From positions 1,054,001-1,118,000 of the forward strand of contig NZ_CP013244.1 of the NCBI RefSeq assembly GCF_001679665.1: DNA of 64,000 nucleotides. The letters are read 5' to 3'. Every line of letters starts with the position of its first letter. Position 1 is the stretch's first letter. The position numbers were made by a program, and so were the translations under genes. Below are positions 8,664 to 17,207 of this stretch, piece after piece. The notes beneath the pieces are model-generated. The model had not been told where the DNA came from. It searched no databases and saw only the letters and a program-made list of their open reading frames with translations. The DNA comes from Candidatus Viadribacter manganicus. GTDB lineage: Bacteria > Pseudomonadota > Alphaproteobacteria > Caulobacterales > Aquidulcibacteraceae.

Positions 8664-10091
8664 TCAGAGCCCCTTGACGATCTCATCCGTCATTTTCTTC
8701 GCATCGCCGAACAGCATCATTGTGTTGTCGCGGAAGAAGAGCTCGTTTTCGACGCCGGCGTAGCCGGAGCCCATACCGCGCTTCACGAAGAGCACCGTCT
8801 TCGCCTTTTCGACATCGAGGATCGGCATGCCATAGATTGGCGACTGCGGGTCGGTTTTTGCGATCGGGTTGGTGACATCATTGGCCCCGATCACATAAGC
8901 GACGTCGGCTTGGCTGAACTCGTTGTTGATGTCCTCGAGTTCAAAGACTTCATCATAAGGCACGTTCGCTTCGGCGAGCAGAACGTTCATGTGGCCCGGC
9001 ATACGCCCAGCGACGGGGTGGATGGCGTACTTCACTTCAACGCCTTCCTTCTTCAGCATATCCGCCATTTCGCGAACGCTGTGCTGGGCCTGCGCGACCG
9101 CCATGCCATAGCCCGGCACGATGATCACCTTGCTCGCATTCTTCATGATGAAGGCTGCATCGTCGGCGCTGCCTTGCTTCACCGGGCGGGTTTCGACCTT
9201 GCCCGCAGACGCACCACCATCAGCAGTGCCGAAGCCACCAAGAATGACGCTGATGAAGCTTCGGTTCATGCCTTTGCACATGATGTAGCTCAAGATTGCG
9301 CCCGAAGAGCCAACGAGCGCGCCGGTGATAATCAGCGCCACGTTTTCCAGCGTGAAACCAAGCGCAGCCGCCGCCCAACCCGAGTAGGAGTTCAACATCG
9401 ACACGACGACGGGCATATCCGCGCCGCCAATCGGGATGATGAGCAGTACGCCAATCAACAATGAGAGACCGACAAGCGCCCAAAAGTGCCACTCAATCGT
9501 GCCGGACGACTGCGCCATCATGACGATCAACAAACCAATCAAAGCGGCGATGCCGATATTGATGATGTGACGCGCGGGCAGAATGATCGGCGCGCCCGAC
9601 ATGTTTCCATTCAACTTCGCAAACGCGATAACCGACCCCGTGAACGTGATCGCGCCAATCGCAGTGCCAAGCGAAAGCTCAATCAGCGACTGCAGATGGA
9701 TGGGCGTGCGCAACAGGTATGCGCCAACATTGCCCTCAGCCGCGATGTGGAAGCTTTCAGGCGCGTAGAACGCCGCCGCCGCCACGGCGACAGCGGCAAG
9801 ACCGACCAGGGAGTGAAACGCCGCCACTAATTGGGGCATCTCCGTCATCTTGATTGAACGCGCGATAACGGCGCCGATGCCGCCGCCAATAACAATCGCC
9901 GCCAGGATAATGGCCCACGTGGTCGCGTCCGGCCCGATCAGCCACAGCGTTGTGACGATCGCAATGCCCATCCCGAGCATGCCGAAATTGTTGCCCTGAC
10001 GGCTCGTCTCGGGACTCGAAAGGCCGCGCAGCGCCAGGATGAAGAGCACCCCGGACACCAGATACAGCAATGCTGCGAGATCAGCGTTCAT
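8664..10091 (-). CDS. pntB: NAD(P) transhydrogenase subunit beta (PntB)
   Basis: Membrane subunit of the proton-translocating transhydrogenase that reduces NADP+ with NADH using the proton gradient, so it supplies NADPH. About nine hydrophobic helices occupy residues 1-270. The C-terminal NADP-binding domain starts around VIIVPGYGMAVAQAQH, with the family motif in VKYAIHPVAGRMPGHMNVLLAEANVPY and VIGANDVTNPIA. Length 475 aa is normal. I place the start at the ATG at 10091 (MNADLAALLYL), one base after the stop of the preceding gene; an upstream TTG at 10112 would lie inside that gene. It acts with the alpha1 and alpha2 subunits encoded upstream. Confidence 0.97.
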   Translation of the reverse strand: MNADLAALLYLVSGVLFILALRGLSSPETSRQGNNFGMLGMGIAIVTTLWLIGPDATTWAIILAAIVIGGGIGAVIARSIKMTEMPQLVAAFHSLVGLAAVAVAAAAFYAPESFHIAAEGNVGAYLLRTPIHLQSLIELSLGTAIGAITFTGSVIAFAKLNGNMSGAPIILPARHIINIGIAALIGLLIVMMAQSSGTIEWHFWALVGLSLLIGVLLIIPIGGADMPVVVSMLNSYSGWAAAALGFTLENVALIITGALVGSSGAILSYIMCKGMNRSFISVILGGFGTADGGASAGKVETRPVKQGSADDAAFIMKNASKVIIVPGYGMAVAQAQHSVREMADMLKKEGVEVKYAIHPVAGRMPGHMNVLLAEANVPYDEVFELEDINNEFSQADVAYVIGANDVTNPIAKTDPQSPIYGMPILDVEKAKTVLFVKRGMGSGYAGVENELFFRDNTMMLFGDAKKMTDEIVKGL

Positions 10092-10092
10092 G

Positions 10093-10713
10093 TCAGCCCC
10101 TCGGTGGTCCAAACTGGCGATAGCGCGACCAGCCGGAAAAAAACGTCACTGCGGGTGCAGCGAAAAAGACGATTGCGGCGAGCCAAGTCGGCCAACCGGC
10201 GGCGCTGGCGCCGAGAAACGCGATGATGTTGCCGATGATCGGCACGAACGCGATGAAGAAGCCCAGCACCGCCGACAGCCAAACATTGTCGATGAGGTTG
10301 GTGTGGATCCACTCGATCACGAAATTGATCTGCAGCACGCAAAGTCCAACCCAAACCAGGGCGATAACGCAGCCTAGGCCGGCGCATCCTCGCGCTTGGA
10401 TTTGAAAGCGGCGCATATCCTCGCGTGCGCGCGTCCGGTCGAAGGTGTGAGGCGCGACAGAGGGCTCTTCGGAAAGATTGGCGAGAGCGGCCTGCGCAGC
10501 CTGGCGCAGTTCGTCGTCACTGACCGCCCCCTCCTCGCCTGCATCGATCACCTCCGCCTCGAAGGCCTCGACCGTCGTTTGCATCGCGGCGATGGCGCGC
10601 GGAACCGCGCCGCCGCTTCGCCAGCCGTCGACGAAGCGGCGCATGAACGCCTCAGCTGACAGCCGGCCTTCAAGATAAGCTTCGATCAGTGCGCGCCAGT
10701 CGGCCGGGCTCAC
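10093..10713 (-). CDS. Membrane protein with colicin-D-immunity-like N-terminal domain, between pntA-alpha2 and pntB
   Basis: A 206-aa protein encoded between two transhydrogenase subunits. The soluble N-terminal ~95 residues (WRALIEAYLEGRLSAEAFM, then VSDDELRQAAQAALANL) resemble the helical fold pattern of colicin-D-type immunity domains, with a G-(I/L)-S/D-A-x-x-F motif and a terminal D-D-E-L-R helix. This is pattern resemblance only. A charged linker with Arg-rich REDMRRFQIQARG follows, then about three membrane helices (about 115-140, 150-180 and 183-203). GTG at 10713 is chosen because it sits one base after the alpha2 stop (TGACGTG). The ATG of pntB follows one base after its own stop, so it is translationally embedded in the pnt operon. 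Function unknown. Confidence 0.65.
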   Translation of the reverse strand: MSPADWRALIEAYLEGRLSAEAFMRRFVDGWRSGGAVPRAIAAMQTTVEAFEAEVIDAGEEGAVSDDELRQAAQAALANLSEEPSVAPHTFDRTRAREDMRRFQIQARGCAGLGCVIALVWVGLCVLQINFVIEWIHTNLIDNVWLSAVLGFFIAFVPIIGNIIAFLGASAAGWPTWLAAIVFFAAPAVTFFSGWSRYRQFGPPRG

Positions 10714-10714
10714 G

Positions 10715-11023
10715 TCACTTCTTCTCTTTCTTCTTGTACATCGCCAGCATGCGCTGGGTGACAAGGAAGCCGCCAAAGATGTTCACCGCAGCCAGACCCG
10801 CAGCGAGGCCGCCAGCGCCCTTTGCAACCCAACCGCCTTCAGTGAGGCTGCTGGCGCCGGCGGCGATAAGCGCACCAACGATGATGACGGATGAGATGGC
10901 GTTGGTGACGGCCATGAGCGGCGTATGCAACGCCGGTGTCACGGACCAGACAACGTAATAGCCAACGAAAATCGCCAGCACGAAGATGGCGAGATAGAAT
11001 ACAAACGGATCAACCGCTTCCAT
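10715..11023 (-). CDS. pntAB: NAD(P) transhydrogenase subunit alpha2 (membrane part of PntA)
   Basis: Small membrane subunit of about 102 aa corresponding to the C-terminal transmembrane part of E. coli PntA, split off as in many alphaproteobacteria. Three to four hydrophobic helices include the conserved VVWSVTPALHTPLMAVTNAI block and SLTEGGWVAKGAGGLAAGLAAVNIFGGFLVTQRML. It ends with a Lys-rich cytoplasmic tail. ATG at 11023 has GGGGAG at a good distance; a TTG at 11041 is possible but less likely. It should pair with PntB to form the proton channel. Confidence 0.95.
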   Translation of the reverse strand: MEAVDPFVFYLAIFVLAIFVGYYVVWSVTPALHTPLMAVTNAISSVIIVGALIAAGASSLTEGGWVAKGAGGLAAGLAAVNIFGGFLVTQRMLAMYKKKEKK

Positions 11024-11110
11024 GGGCTCCCCGATGCGCAATTGGGCGGATTCGGCGCTAGGACTAAGAGGCGGAATTCGCGTCAGGTCAACCGGTAGTC
11101 GCGAGCCCCG

Positions 11111-11455
11111 TTACGAAGCGAAACGAGTGCGGCACTCATTCGCGGCCGCCGTTCGCTGGGCGGTAGGTTGCTCTTGCCAATAGCCCTTCGAAGCACTGGC
11201 GGCATAACGGCCAGTCATGCCCTCCACGCCAGGCTCACGGTTCAGCGCATCAAGGATGCGACCCAGCACTGGCGCCCATGCGCCTGTAGCGCCCTGCGGA
11301 TAGCTTAGAACATCGAGGTTGGCGTGAGCCGCCACGGCGCCGGCGCAATAGCTCAAATCCTGGGCCGCGCTTGCCGATTGAGCGTTTGCGGGCGAACCTG
11401 CGAGAGCCACAATAGCAAGCGCCGCGAAAGTCGCGTTGCGAACAAGACCGGCCAT
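11111..11455 (-). CDS. Small secreted hypothetical protein
   Basis: 114-aa exported protein of unknown function. Residues 1-25 (MAGLVRNATFAALAIVALAG then SPANA) form a standard Sec signal peptide. The mature part has two Cys (LSYCAGAV and ANECRTRF) that could form a disulfide, and a helical middle resembling small periplasmic proteins of about 90 residues. ATG at 11455 is supported by AAAGGAG upstream; longer in-frame readings lack a sensible signal. It sits between the SnoaL-like gene and pntA-alpha2 in the same transcription unit. Confidence 0.7.
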   Translation of the reverse strand: MAGLVRNATFAALAIVALAGSPANAQSASAAQDLSYCAGAVAAHANLDVLSYPQGATGAWAPVLGRILDALNREPGVEGMTGRYAASASKGYWQEQPTAQRTAAANECRTRFAS

Positions 11456-11471
11456 GCGCACTCCTTTGTAC

Positions 11472-11822
11472 CTATTCGGTACTGTAGGTCGCGTCCGCGC
11501 GGATGACGAGGCCGACGCCATCCGTTTCATGGGTTTCCGCAGCACGTTCGCCGCGGTGGTTCCGATAAATCAGCGTGTGACCGCGCGCACCAACCAGCAG
11601 AACTTCCGGGGTGAAAGTGAGCTGCGGCGCACGTTCGAGCGCCTTCTCGAAATAAAGACGCAGCAAGTCTTTGCCTTGGATCACGCCGTCCGGCGAAAAG
11701 CCTAGAGCCGCGATGTAGGGAGAGGAAAACTCGATGTCGTCAGCGTAGAGCGCGCAGATGGCGTCGAGATCTCGCTTGTTCCACGCTTCGTAATAGCGCT
11801 TGGCGAATTCAACGTCGTTCAT
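11472..11822 (-). CDS. SnoaL-like / NTF2-fold protein
   Basis: 116-aa cytoplasmic protein with the typical SnoaL-like opening (FAKRYYEAWNKRDLDAICALYADDIEF) and the later beta strands ending in GLVIRADATY. The fold is shared by ketosteroid isomerase-like enzymes and by many proteins with no known activity, so no reaction is assigned. Its ATG overlaps the pntA-alpha1 stop by ATGA (11819-11822), so it is coupled to the transhydrogenase genes. Confidence 0.8.
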   Translation of the reverse strand: MNDVEFAKRYYEAWNKRDLDAICALYADDIEFSSPYIAALGFSPDGVIQGKDLLRLYFEKALERAPQLTFTPEVLLVGARGHTLIYRNHRGERAAETHETDGVGLVIRADATYSTE

Positions 11823-12955
11823 GCGGCTGTCTTCGGCGCGAAATGCGGGTGCACCAAGGCGCCGCCCTTACTCAGCATGGCGCCTTTGATGATTTCGTCA
11901 TCCCAAGCCGGCGCGAACGCTTTGCTTTCCTTGTCCGCCAGCAATGGCAGCAGCGCGAGGAAGTTCTTGGCGTAGAGCGAAGACGCATCAGACGCCAGTC
12001 GCGCCGGCAGATTGGTGAAACCCATGATCTTCACACCGCCAACTTCGACGAGTTCATCCGGTTTCGAGAGCGGGCAATTGCCGCCCTGAGCAACGGCGAG
12101 ATCGATAATTATAGACCCTGGACGCATCGATTTAGCTTGCGCCTCAGTAACCAGCACTGGCGCCGCACGCCCCGGGATCAACGCCGTAGTGATGACGATA
12201 TCCTGCTTGGCAATGTGCTCCGTAACGAGCGCGGCTTGCTTGGCCTGATATTCGCCGCTCATCGCCTTGGCGTAACCCGCAGTAGTTTCCGCCTGTTTGA
12301 ATTCTTCGTCCTCAACGGCGATGAACTTACCGCCGAGCGAAGCAACTTGCTCCTTCGTAGCGGGCCGCACGTCAGTCGCGCTAACAACAGCGCCAAGGCG
12401 GCGCGCGGTTGCAATCGCCTGGAGCCCCGCAACGCCAACCCCCATGATGAAGACCTTCGCAGCGGCAATCGTGCCTGCCGCCGTCATCATCATCGGAAAT
12501 GCGCGACCATAGAGCGCCGACGCTTCAATCACCGCGCGATACCCGGCAAGGTTCGCTTGCGATGAAAGCGCATCCATCGATTGCGCTCGAGAAATGCGCG
12601 GAATGAACTCCATCGCGAGCGCCTCGATCTTAGCCTTCGCGAGCGCATCGATGGTCGCTTTATCGCCGTACGGCTCAAGCAAAGAAACAAAACCGGAGCC
12701 AGCCTTGATCTTACCGATCTCCGCATCGGACGGTCGCCGCACTTTGACGACGAGGTCAGCAGCGCCAATCCCACCGTCAGCGCTGATCTCGGCGCCAGCG
12801 GCTTTGAATTGTTCGTCCGGAAAACTCGCGCGCGCACCTGCCCCCGCTTCAACGGTGACACTATGCCCAAGTCCAACGATCTTCTTGACCGTCTCCGGCG
12901 TTGCCGCGACCCGGGTCTCCCCAGGCGCGCTCTCCTTGAGGACGGCGATCTTCAA
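11819..12955 (-). CDS. pntA: NAD(P) transhydrogenase subunit alpha1 (NAD-binding PntA)
   Basis: Soluble NAD(H)-binding subunit (378 aa) of the proton-translocating transhydrogenase, related to alanine dehydrogenase. The N-terminal domain opens with KESAPGETRVAATPETV. The Rossmann NAD site is VFIMGVGVAGLQAIATARRL at about residues 167-186, followed by the Asp of SATDVR. The conserved PGRAAPVLVTEAQAKSMRPG and DLAVAQGGNCPLS blocks are present. The protein stops before the membrane part, which is encoded separately (alpha2). The start appears to be TTG at 12955, just after the stop of the upstream subunit-IV-like gene. Confidence 0.96.
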   Translation of the reverse strand: MKIAVLKESAPGETRVAATPETVKKIVGLGHSVTVEAGAGARASFPDEQFKAAGAEISADGGIGAADLVVKVRRPSDAEIGKIKAGSGFVSLLEPYGDKATIDALAKAKIEALAMEFIPRISRAQSMDALSSQANLAGYRAVIEASALYGRAFPMMMTAAGTIAAAKVFIMGVGVAGLQAIATARRLGAVVSATDVRPATKEQVASLGGKFIAVEDEEFKQAETTAGYAKAMSGEYQAKQAALVTEHIAKQDIVITTALIPGRAAPVLVTEAQAKSMRPGSIIIDLAVAQGGNCPLSKPDELVEVGGVKIMGFTNLPARLASDASSLYAKNFLALLPLLADKESKAFAPAWDDEIIKGAMLSKGGALVHPHFAPKTAA

Positions 12956-12958
12956 CGA

Positions 12959-13261
12959 TCAGCCCGCTGCGCTGGTCAGGGCGGGAATGATGAGGCCGCC
13001 GAGCACCATCAGCACCCAAAGCGCCACTTGCACCGCCCAATAAACTCCCGAGAGACGGAAAGACAGACCGAGCGCAACGCCGATAACAACGAACGCCGCG
13101 AGCCCCGCCCACCAGCCAGCGCCGATCGCGAATGCCAAAGTGAGCAACGCCACAATCTGCGCGGTCAGGCCACAGCCCCAAACCGTCGCCGCCAGAAACC
13201 CGCCAAAGGTCGCCTTCTGGTCGCTGATGTCCATGTTTCCGTGCGCGCCGCTCTGCGCCAT
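12959..13261 (-). CDS. aa3-type cytochrome c oxidase subunit IV-like membrane protein
   Basis: Small membrane protein of about 100 aa. The N-terminus HGNMDISDQKATFGGFLAAT matches the short bacterial aa3-type oxidase subunit IV family, whose members are usually about 45-60 aa with one helix. Here there are about three hydrophobic helices, so the protein is longer than usual. ATG at 13261 has AGGAG upstream. A subunit-IV-like gene directly ahead of pntA is a recurring arrangement in Caulobacterales as I recall; whether it serves the oxidase or the transhydrogenase is not settled by the sequence. Confidence 0.75.
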   Translation of the reverse strand: MAQSGAHGNMDISDQKATFGGFLAATVWGCGLTAQIVALLTLAFAIGAGWWAGLAAFVVIGVALGLSFRLSGVYWAVQVALWVLMVLGGLIIPALTSAAG

Positions 13262-13333
13262 GCCGCGATCTCCTGTTCGTGTGCGGGGTGTAAACCGCGC
13301 CGCGCGCTCGAACAAGCGGACCTCGCGCCGCGC

Positions 13334-14155
13334 CTAGCCCCGGTCGACCTGCTCGGCCAGAACGGTTCGGGACGGCGTCGAAACGGTCACCATCGGCCGG
13401 CGGACTGAGAGAAAGCTCACGCCCTGCCCCTCGAACCGGGCGGCCGACAAGACACCTGACGCATAGGCGCCGGTATCCACAGCGATACGGCGGCTATCAG
13501 CATAGGGTTGGTCCACCGGCGTGTGACCGTGAACAACCCGGTGCGAGAACGGGCGCTTGGAGGCCATGAAGGCAGCACGGCTCCAGTAGAGCGCTTCGTC
13601 GGTCTGATCTTTCAACGATAGCGTGTCATCAACGCCCGCATGAACGAAGGCGTAGTCGCCAAGTTCGACGTAGCGCTCAAGGCCGGCGAGAAATTCCACA
13701 TGCGCTTCGGGCATGGCGGCGCGGAGATCGTCCGCCGCTTTTTGCCAATCTTCACGCGCGCCGTTGAACGCCGGTGGCCTCACGCCGTAGGAGATCATCG
13801 TCTCGGCGCCGCCTTGCAGCACCCAACCTCGATTTGCCAACGGGTTTTCCAAAAACGCCAGCAGTGAGTGCTCGTGATTGCCGCGGAGATAGCGGCATTC
13901 GCAGTGGCGCGGACGGCCGGCCGCCAGCATTCCAAGCACACCGGCGCTGTCACGGCCCCGATCAACATAATCACCCAGGAAGACAACCAAGGGCGGGCCC
14001 GCCAAGCGGGTGTCGGCGATCGAACGCGCCTCAAGCGTCGCGATCATGTCGCTCAGAAGATCAGAACGGCCGTGAATGTCGCCGACGGCATAGCCTACCC
14101 GGCCGTCGAGAAATCTCGCGACGGGGACTCTAGGTTTTTGAAAGAGCCGCAACAC
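13334..14155 (-). CDS. Calcineurin-type metallophosphoesterase (PPP-like serine/threonine phosphatase)
   Basis: Dimetal phosphatase of about 273 aa. All PPP signature motifs are present in order: GDIHGR (about 25), GDYVDRG (about 59), GNHE (about 93), HAGVD in the later half and the terminal HGHTPVD. The substrate could be a protein phosphate or a diadenosine polyphosphate. GTG at 14155 is my preferred start (LRLFQKPRVPVARFLDGR leads straight into the domain); a TTG at 14197 is the alternative, and neither has a strong ribosome-binding site. It is the first gene of the long minus-strand run and is divergent from the wza-like gene. Confidence 0.9.
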   Translation of the reverse strand: MLRLFQKPRVPVARFLDGRVGYAVGDIHGRSDLLSDMIATLEARSIADTRLAGPPLVVFLGDYVDRGRDSAGVLGMLAAGRPRHCECRYLRGNHEHSLLAFLENPLANRGWVLQGGAETMISYGVRPPAFNGAREDWQKAADDLRAAMPEAHVEFLAGLERYVELGDYAFVHAGVDDTLSLKDQTDEALYWSRAAFMASKRPFSHRVVHGHTPVDQPYADSRRIAVDTGAYASGVLSAARFEGQGVSFLSVRRPMVTVSTPSRTVLAEQVDRG

Positions 14156-14247
14156 GCTCAAGGGCTGATCACAACACCGGGGCACGGTGCGCTGCAATCC
14201 AGTTCCCGAATTACGCTTTTTTGGATCGCACCATGGCTAACGCGATA

Positions 14248-14263
14248 CTCATTGGTTATTTTT
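14248..14263 (+). promoter_or_regulatory. Repeated 16-bp motif, copy 1 (upstream of wza-like gene)
   Basis: CTCATTGGTTATTTTT lies in the divergent gap between the phosphatase and the wza-like exporter. A copy differing at one base (CTCATTGGGTATTTTT) occurs at 18026-18041 in the other divergent gap of the same locus. I found no third copy by eye. It could be a shared activator or repressor site, or part of a promoter. Confidence 0.4.
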
Positions 14264-14383
14264 CGCACATTCCGATACCGGCGGCGGCGCGTAGAATATT
14301 TGCCACAGCTCACGGAATGCTTGTTGGCCCCTGCCTTGCTTCTTCTAGGCGATAGCGTAGGAACGCGACGAGGATCGCACTTC

Positions 14384-14962
14384 ATGAAATCGCCAATCTG
14401 GCACACCCGTCGCGCGTTTTTGCGTTCAATGGCGCTTACTGCCGGCGCCGGCGCACTGGGCGCCTGCTCCACAATGGCGCCAGCTTCCGAAGACCTCGGC
14501 GCGCCCGCCGAATATCGCCTTGGCGCCGGCGATCAGATCCGCATCACCGTATTTAATGAGCCTGATCTAACCGGGCCATTTACTGTCGGATCGCAAGGTA
14601 CGATCGCCTATCCGCTGGTCGGCTCGATCCGCGCGGGCGGTTTGACCGTTCCTGAATTCACATCAGCGCTGCAAACCGCGCTCGGGACCTATGTGCGCAA
14701 TCCCAGCGTCGCGATCGAAATAACCAATTACCGCCCGTTCTTCATCCTCGGCGAGGTTCAGCGGCCAGGCACGTATGCCTATTCGGCCAATCTCACCGTG
14801 CCGAACGCCGTCGCGACGGCGGGTGGATTCACCTATCGCGCGAACCGCTCGCGCGTTTTCATTCGTCGCGCGAATGAGAATGTCGAACGTGCGTATGACC
14901 TGACGGTCGCGACGCCGGTTCTGCCAGGCGATACCGTCCGCATCGGCGAGCGCCTCTTCTAA
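14384..14962 (+). CDS. Polysaccharide export protein, Wza/ExoF-type (short)
   Basis: Outer-membrane-linked periplasmic component for polysaccharide export. The N-terminus THRRAFLRS..., more exactly HTRRAFLRSMALTAGAG followed by LGAC, has a twin arginine and a lipobox Cys. The poly-export domain starts at YRLGAGDQIRITVFNEPDL and is followed by one SLBB domain (FFILGEVQRPGTYAYSANL, GGFTYRANRSRVFIRR). At 192 aa it lacks the extra SLBB repeats and the C-terminal helix of E. coli Wza, which is common for alphaproteobacterial forms; a separate barrel would then be needed for the outer-membrane pore. The start ATG is chosen at the signal peptide; the long open frame upstream of it is antisense to the phosphatase gene. 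Confidence 0.9.
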   Translation: MKSPIWHTRRAFLRSMALTAGAGALGACSTMAPASEDLGAPAEYRLGAGDQIRITVFNEPDLTGPFTVGSQGTIAYPLVGSIRAGGLTVPEFTSALQTALGTYVRNPSVAIEITNYRPFFILGEVQRPGTYAYSANLTVPNAVATAGGFTYRANRSRVFIRRANENVERAYDLTVATPVLPGDTVRIGERLF

Positions 14963-14967
14963 AACTA

Positions 14968-14988
14968 AGGGCGCTGACGCGCTCTTTT
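14968..14988 (+). terminator. Rho-independent terminator after wza-like gene
   Basis: A 7-bp stem AGGGCGC / GCGCTCT with one G-U pair and a TGAC loop, followed by TTTC, lies 6 bases after the stop codon. It would limit read-through into the kinase gene at 15111. Confidence 0.6.
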
Positions 14989-15110
14989 CGACACGTTCGC
15001 GCGGCGCGAGACATGCATGGTCTCGCCGCATGACGACATGGGCTTTGCTGCGATGCTAAGCTTAATGGCGTCTCCCGCTGTCATCTCGAGCACCAAGAAA
15101 TGGGCTGCGC

Positions 15111-17207
15111 GTGAACCATATGAACGTGGTCAATAAGGATCCAGCATTGGACACGCGCAAGGACACGCCGCGCGGTCTCGCAGATATGATCGGCCTCACG
15201 GCGGCGAAGAACATGTTCCGTCGGCGTATGTGGTTGATCACGATCGGCGCAGCTGTCGCAGCCGTGCTGACTTTCGCGGTGATTATGCTGCAGCCGCGGA
15301 CTTACACCGCGACAGCGATGCTGATGGTAAATCAGCCTGCGACCACGGCCGCGACACAAATCTCACCGATAGACGCTGAAGTTGCGCTGCTGCGTTCACC
15401 GGCGCTGATGGATGAGCTCGCCGCCGCTTTAGGCATGCAAACGGGCGGGCAACAGACGCCAGGCCTCACAGAAGATTTGGCGCGCGCCATCACCGTAACA
15501 CCGCAGCCGACTGGAATTATCGAAATCACCGCGCACTCCTCTACCGCCCAGCGCGCGCAGCTGATCGCCAATACCTACGCCGACGTTTACCTCGCCAGCC
15601 AACTTAACATGAGCGCCACCGACGCCATGAGCGAGAACTCATGGCTGTCACGTCGGTTGGCCGAATTGCGCGAAGATGTTCAAACGAAGGAAGACGCGCT
15701 GAACACCTTCCGCCTTGAGTCGGGCATCGGCTCGCCGGATGAAGTGGCCATCGAACAGCCGATCGAGAACATCGCCGGCCAACTCGCCGCAGCGCAGGGT
15801 GAACTGGCCGACCGTGAAGCACGCCTGCGCCAATTCCTCGATCTGCGCTCTTCAGGCGCCCCACTGGACGCTCTGGCGAGCGCCGCCAATTCAGCGACAC
15901 TCAATTCGCTGCGTGAGCGCGAGGCCGACATCAGCCGCCGCCAAGAGGATCTGGAAAACCGCTATCTGCCGACCCACCCAGGAGTGCAGGCTATCCAAGC
16001 TGAACGCCGCGACGTCGACGCACAGATCGAACGCGAGCTTCAACGCACTCAATCGAGCATGGAAAGCGAGCTCACGCGCGCTCGTTCTCGGGTTCAATCG
16101 CTTCAGCAAGCGCGCCGCAGCAGGGCGCCAGCGCCCGCGCGCGCCAACAACGCCGCCTCGCAGCAGCGCCTTCGCGATTTGGAGCAACAAGCTCAAGAGG
16201 CGCGCTCGCTCTATGAGTCGTTTTTGGAGCGCTATCAAAACTCCGCCGACCAATCGCAGCTGAGCTCACCGACCACGCGCCTGCTTTCGGCCGCGACGCT
16301 TCCGGGCCAACCTTCATCACCGGAACTGCGGTTTGCGTTGCTGATGATGCTGGCGGCGGGGCTCCTCGTTGGCATCGGCGCCGGCTTGATCGCCGAGTTG
16401 TTCGACCAATCAGTGAAGAATGCCGACGACCTCGAGGCGAAGGTGGGCGTACCATCGATCTCGTCGATCCCGACCATCTCCAAGCGCTTGATGCGCCAGA
16501 TGCCGCCGGCGGAGCGCCATCCGTCTGGCTACCTTGTGGGCCGCCCGATGTCGGCGTTTACAGAATCGCTCCGCGTCCTGCGCACCGTGATCGTCTATTC
16601 GAAACTCGACGTTTCCTCGAAAGTCGTCGCGGTTACCTCAGCGCTGCCCGATGAAGGCAAAACCACGATCTCGATGTGCCTCGCACGCGTTGCGGCGATG
16701 TCAGGCCAGAAGGTTTGCGTTGTCGATTGCGATTTGCGCAAACAGTCGATCAACGATGTCATCGACATCGAGACCGATGTCGGCATTCTGCAGGTGCTTG
16801 CTGGCGAAGCGCCATGGCGCTCGGCCATCATCAAGGACCCCAACTCCGACGCACACGTTCTGCCGATCGCCGCGTCAGGCTTCACGCCGCGCGATGTGTT
16901 TGGTTCGGACGCCATGGGCAACCTCATCGATGAACTGCGCGCCCACTACGACCTGGTGATCCTTGATTGCGCGCCCATCCTGGCGGTCGCCGAAACGCGC
17001 ATCGTGGTTGGCCGCGCTGATACGACAGTTCTAATCGCACGCGCGGGCCGGACGCCTATCGGCGCGATGCGCGCCGCCGTCGCGCAAACGGAGGCCGCAG
17101 GCGGCAACATTCTAGGTATTGCGCTGAACTACGTCCTGCCGCGTTGGCAGTCGCACACGGACTCGCTCTACTTCAACGAGTCGAAGTCCTACTACAGCGT
17201 ATCGTAA
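15111..17207 (+). CDS. Wzc-type polysaccharide chain-length regulator / BY-kinase, copy 1
   Basis: Inner-membrane protein (698 aa) that controls polysaccharide polymerisation and export and autophosphorylates on tyrosine. The layout is a Wzz domain with a first helix at about 42-62, a long periplasmic coiled coil (about 170-390) with the GNVR-type end ELRFALLMMLAAGLL as second helix, then a cytoplasmic kinase. The kinase has Walker A SALPDEGKTT (about 508-517), Walker A' VCVVDCDLR and Walker B LVILDCAP. The tail SLYFNESKSYYSVS carries the expected tyrosines. GTG at 15111 or ATG at 15120 may be the start. It runs tail-to-tail, with no gap, into the sugar transferase gene. Confidence 0.93.
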   Translation: MNHMNVVNKDPALDTRKDTPRGLADMIGLTAAKNMFRRRMWLITIGAAVAAVLTFAVIMLQPRTYTATAMLMVNQPATTAATQISPIDAEVALLRSPALMDELAAALGMQTGGQQTPGLTEDLARAITVTPQPTGIIEITAHSSTAQRAQLIANTYADVYLASQLNMSATDAMSENSWLSRRLAELREDVQTKEDALNTFRLESGIGSPDEVAIEQPIENIAGQLAAAQGELADREARLRQFLDLRSSGAPLDALASAANSATLNSLREREADISRRQEDLENRYLPTHPGVQAIQAERRDVDAQIERELQRTQSSMESELTRARSRVQSLQQARRSRAPAPARANNAASQQRLRDLEQQAQEARSLYESFLERYQNSADQSQLSSPTTRLLSAATLPGQPSSPELRFALLMMLAAGLLVGIGAGLIAELFDQSVKNADDLEAKVGVPSISSIPTISKRLMRQMPPAERHPSGYLVGRPMSAFTESLRVLRTVIVYSKLDVSSKVVAVTSALPDEGKTTISMCLARVAAMSGQKVCVVDCDLRKQSINDVIDIETDVGILQVLAGEAPWRSAIIKDPNSDAHVLPIAASGFTPRDVFGSDAMGNLIDELRAHYDLVILDCAPILAVAETRIVVGRADTTVLIARAGRTPIGAMRAAVAQTEAAGGNILGIALNYVLPRWQSHTDSLYFNESKSYYSVS

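Noticed and set aside
13868..14383. Upstream extension of the wza-like gene
   Set aside because: It is antisense to the metallophosphatase; the real protein starts at the signal peptide at 14384.
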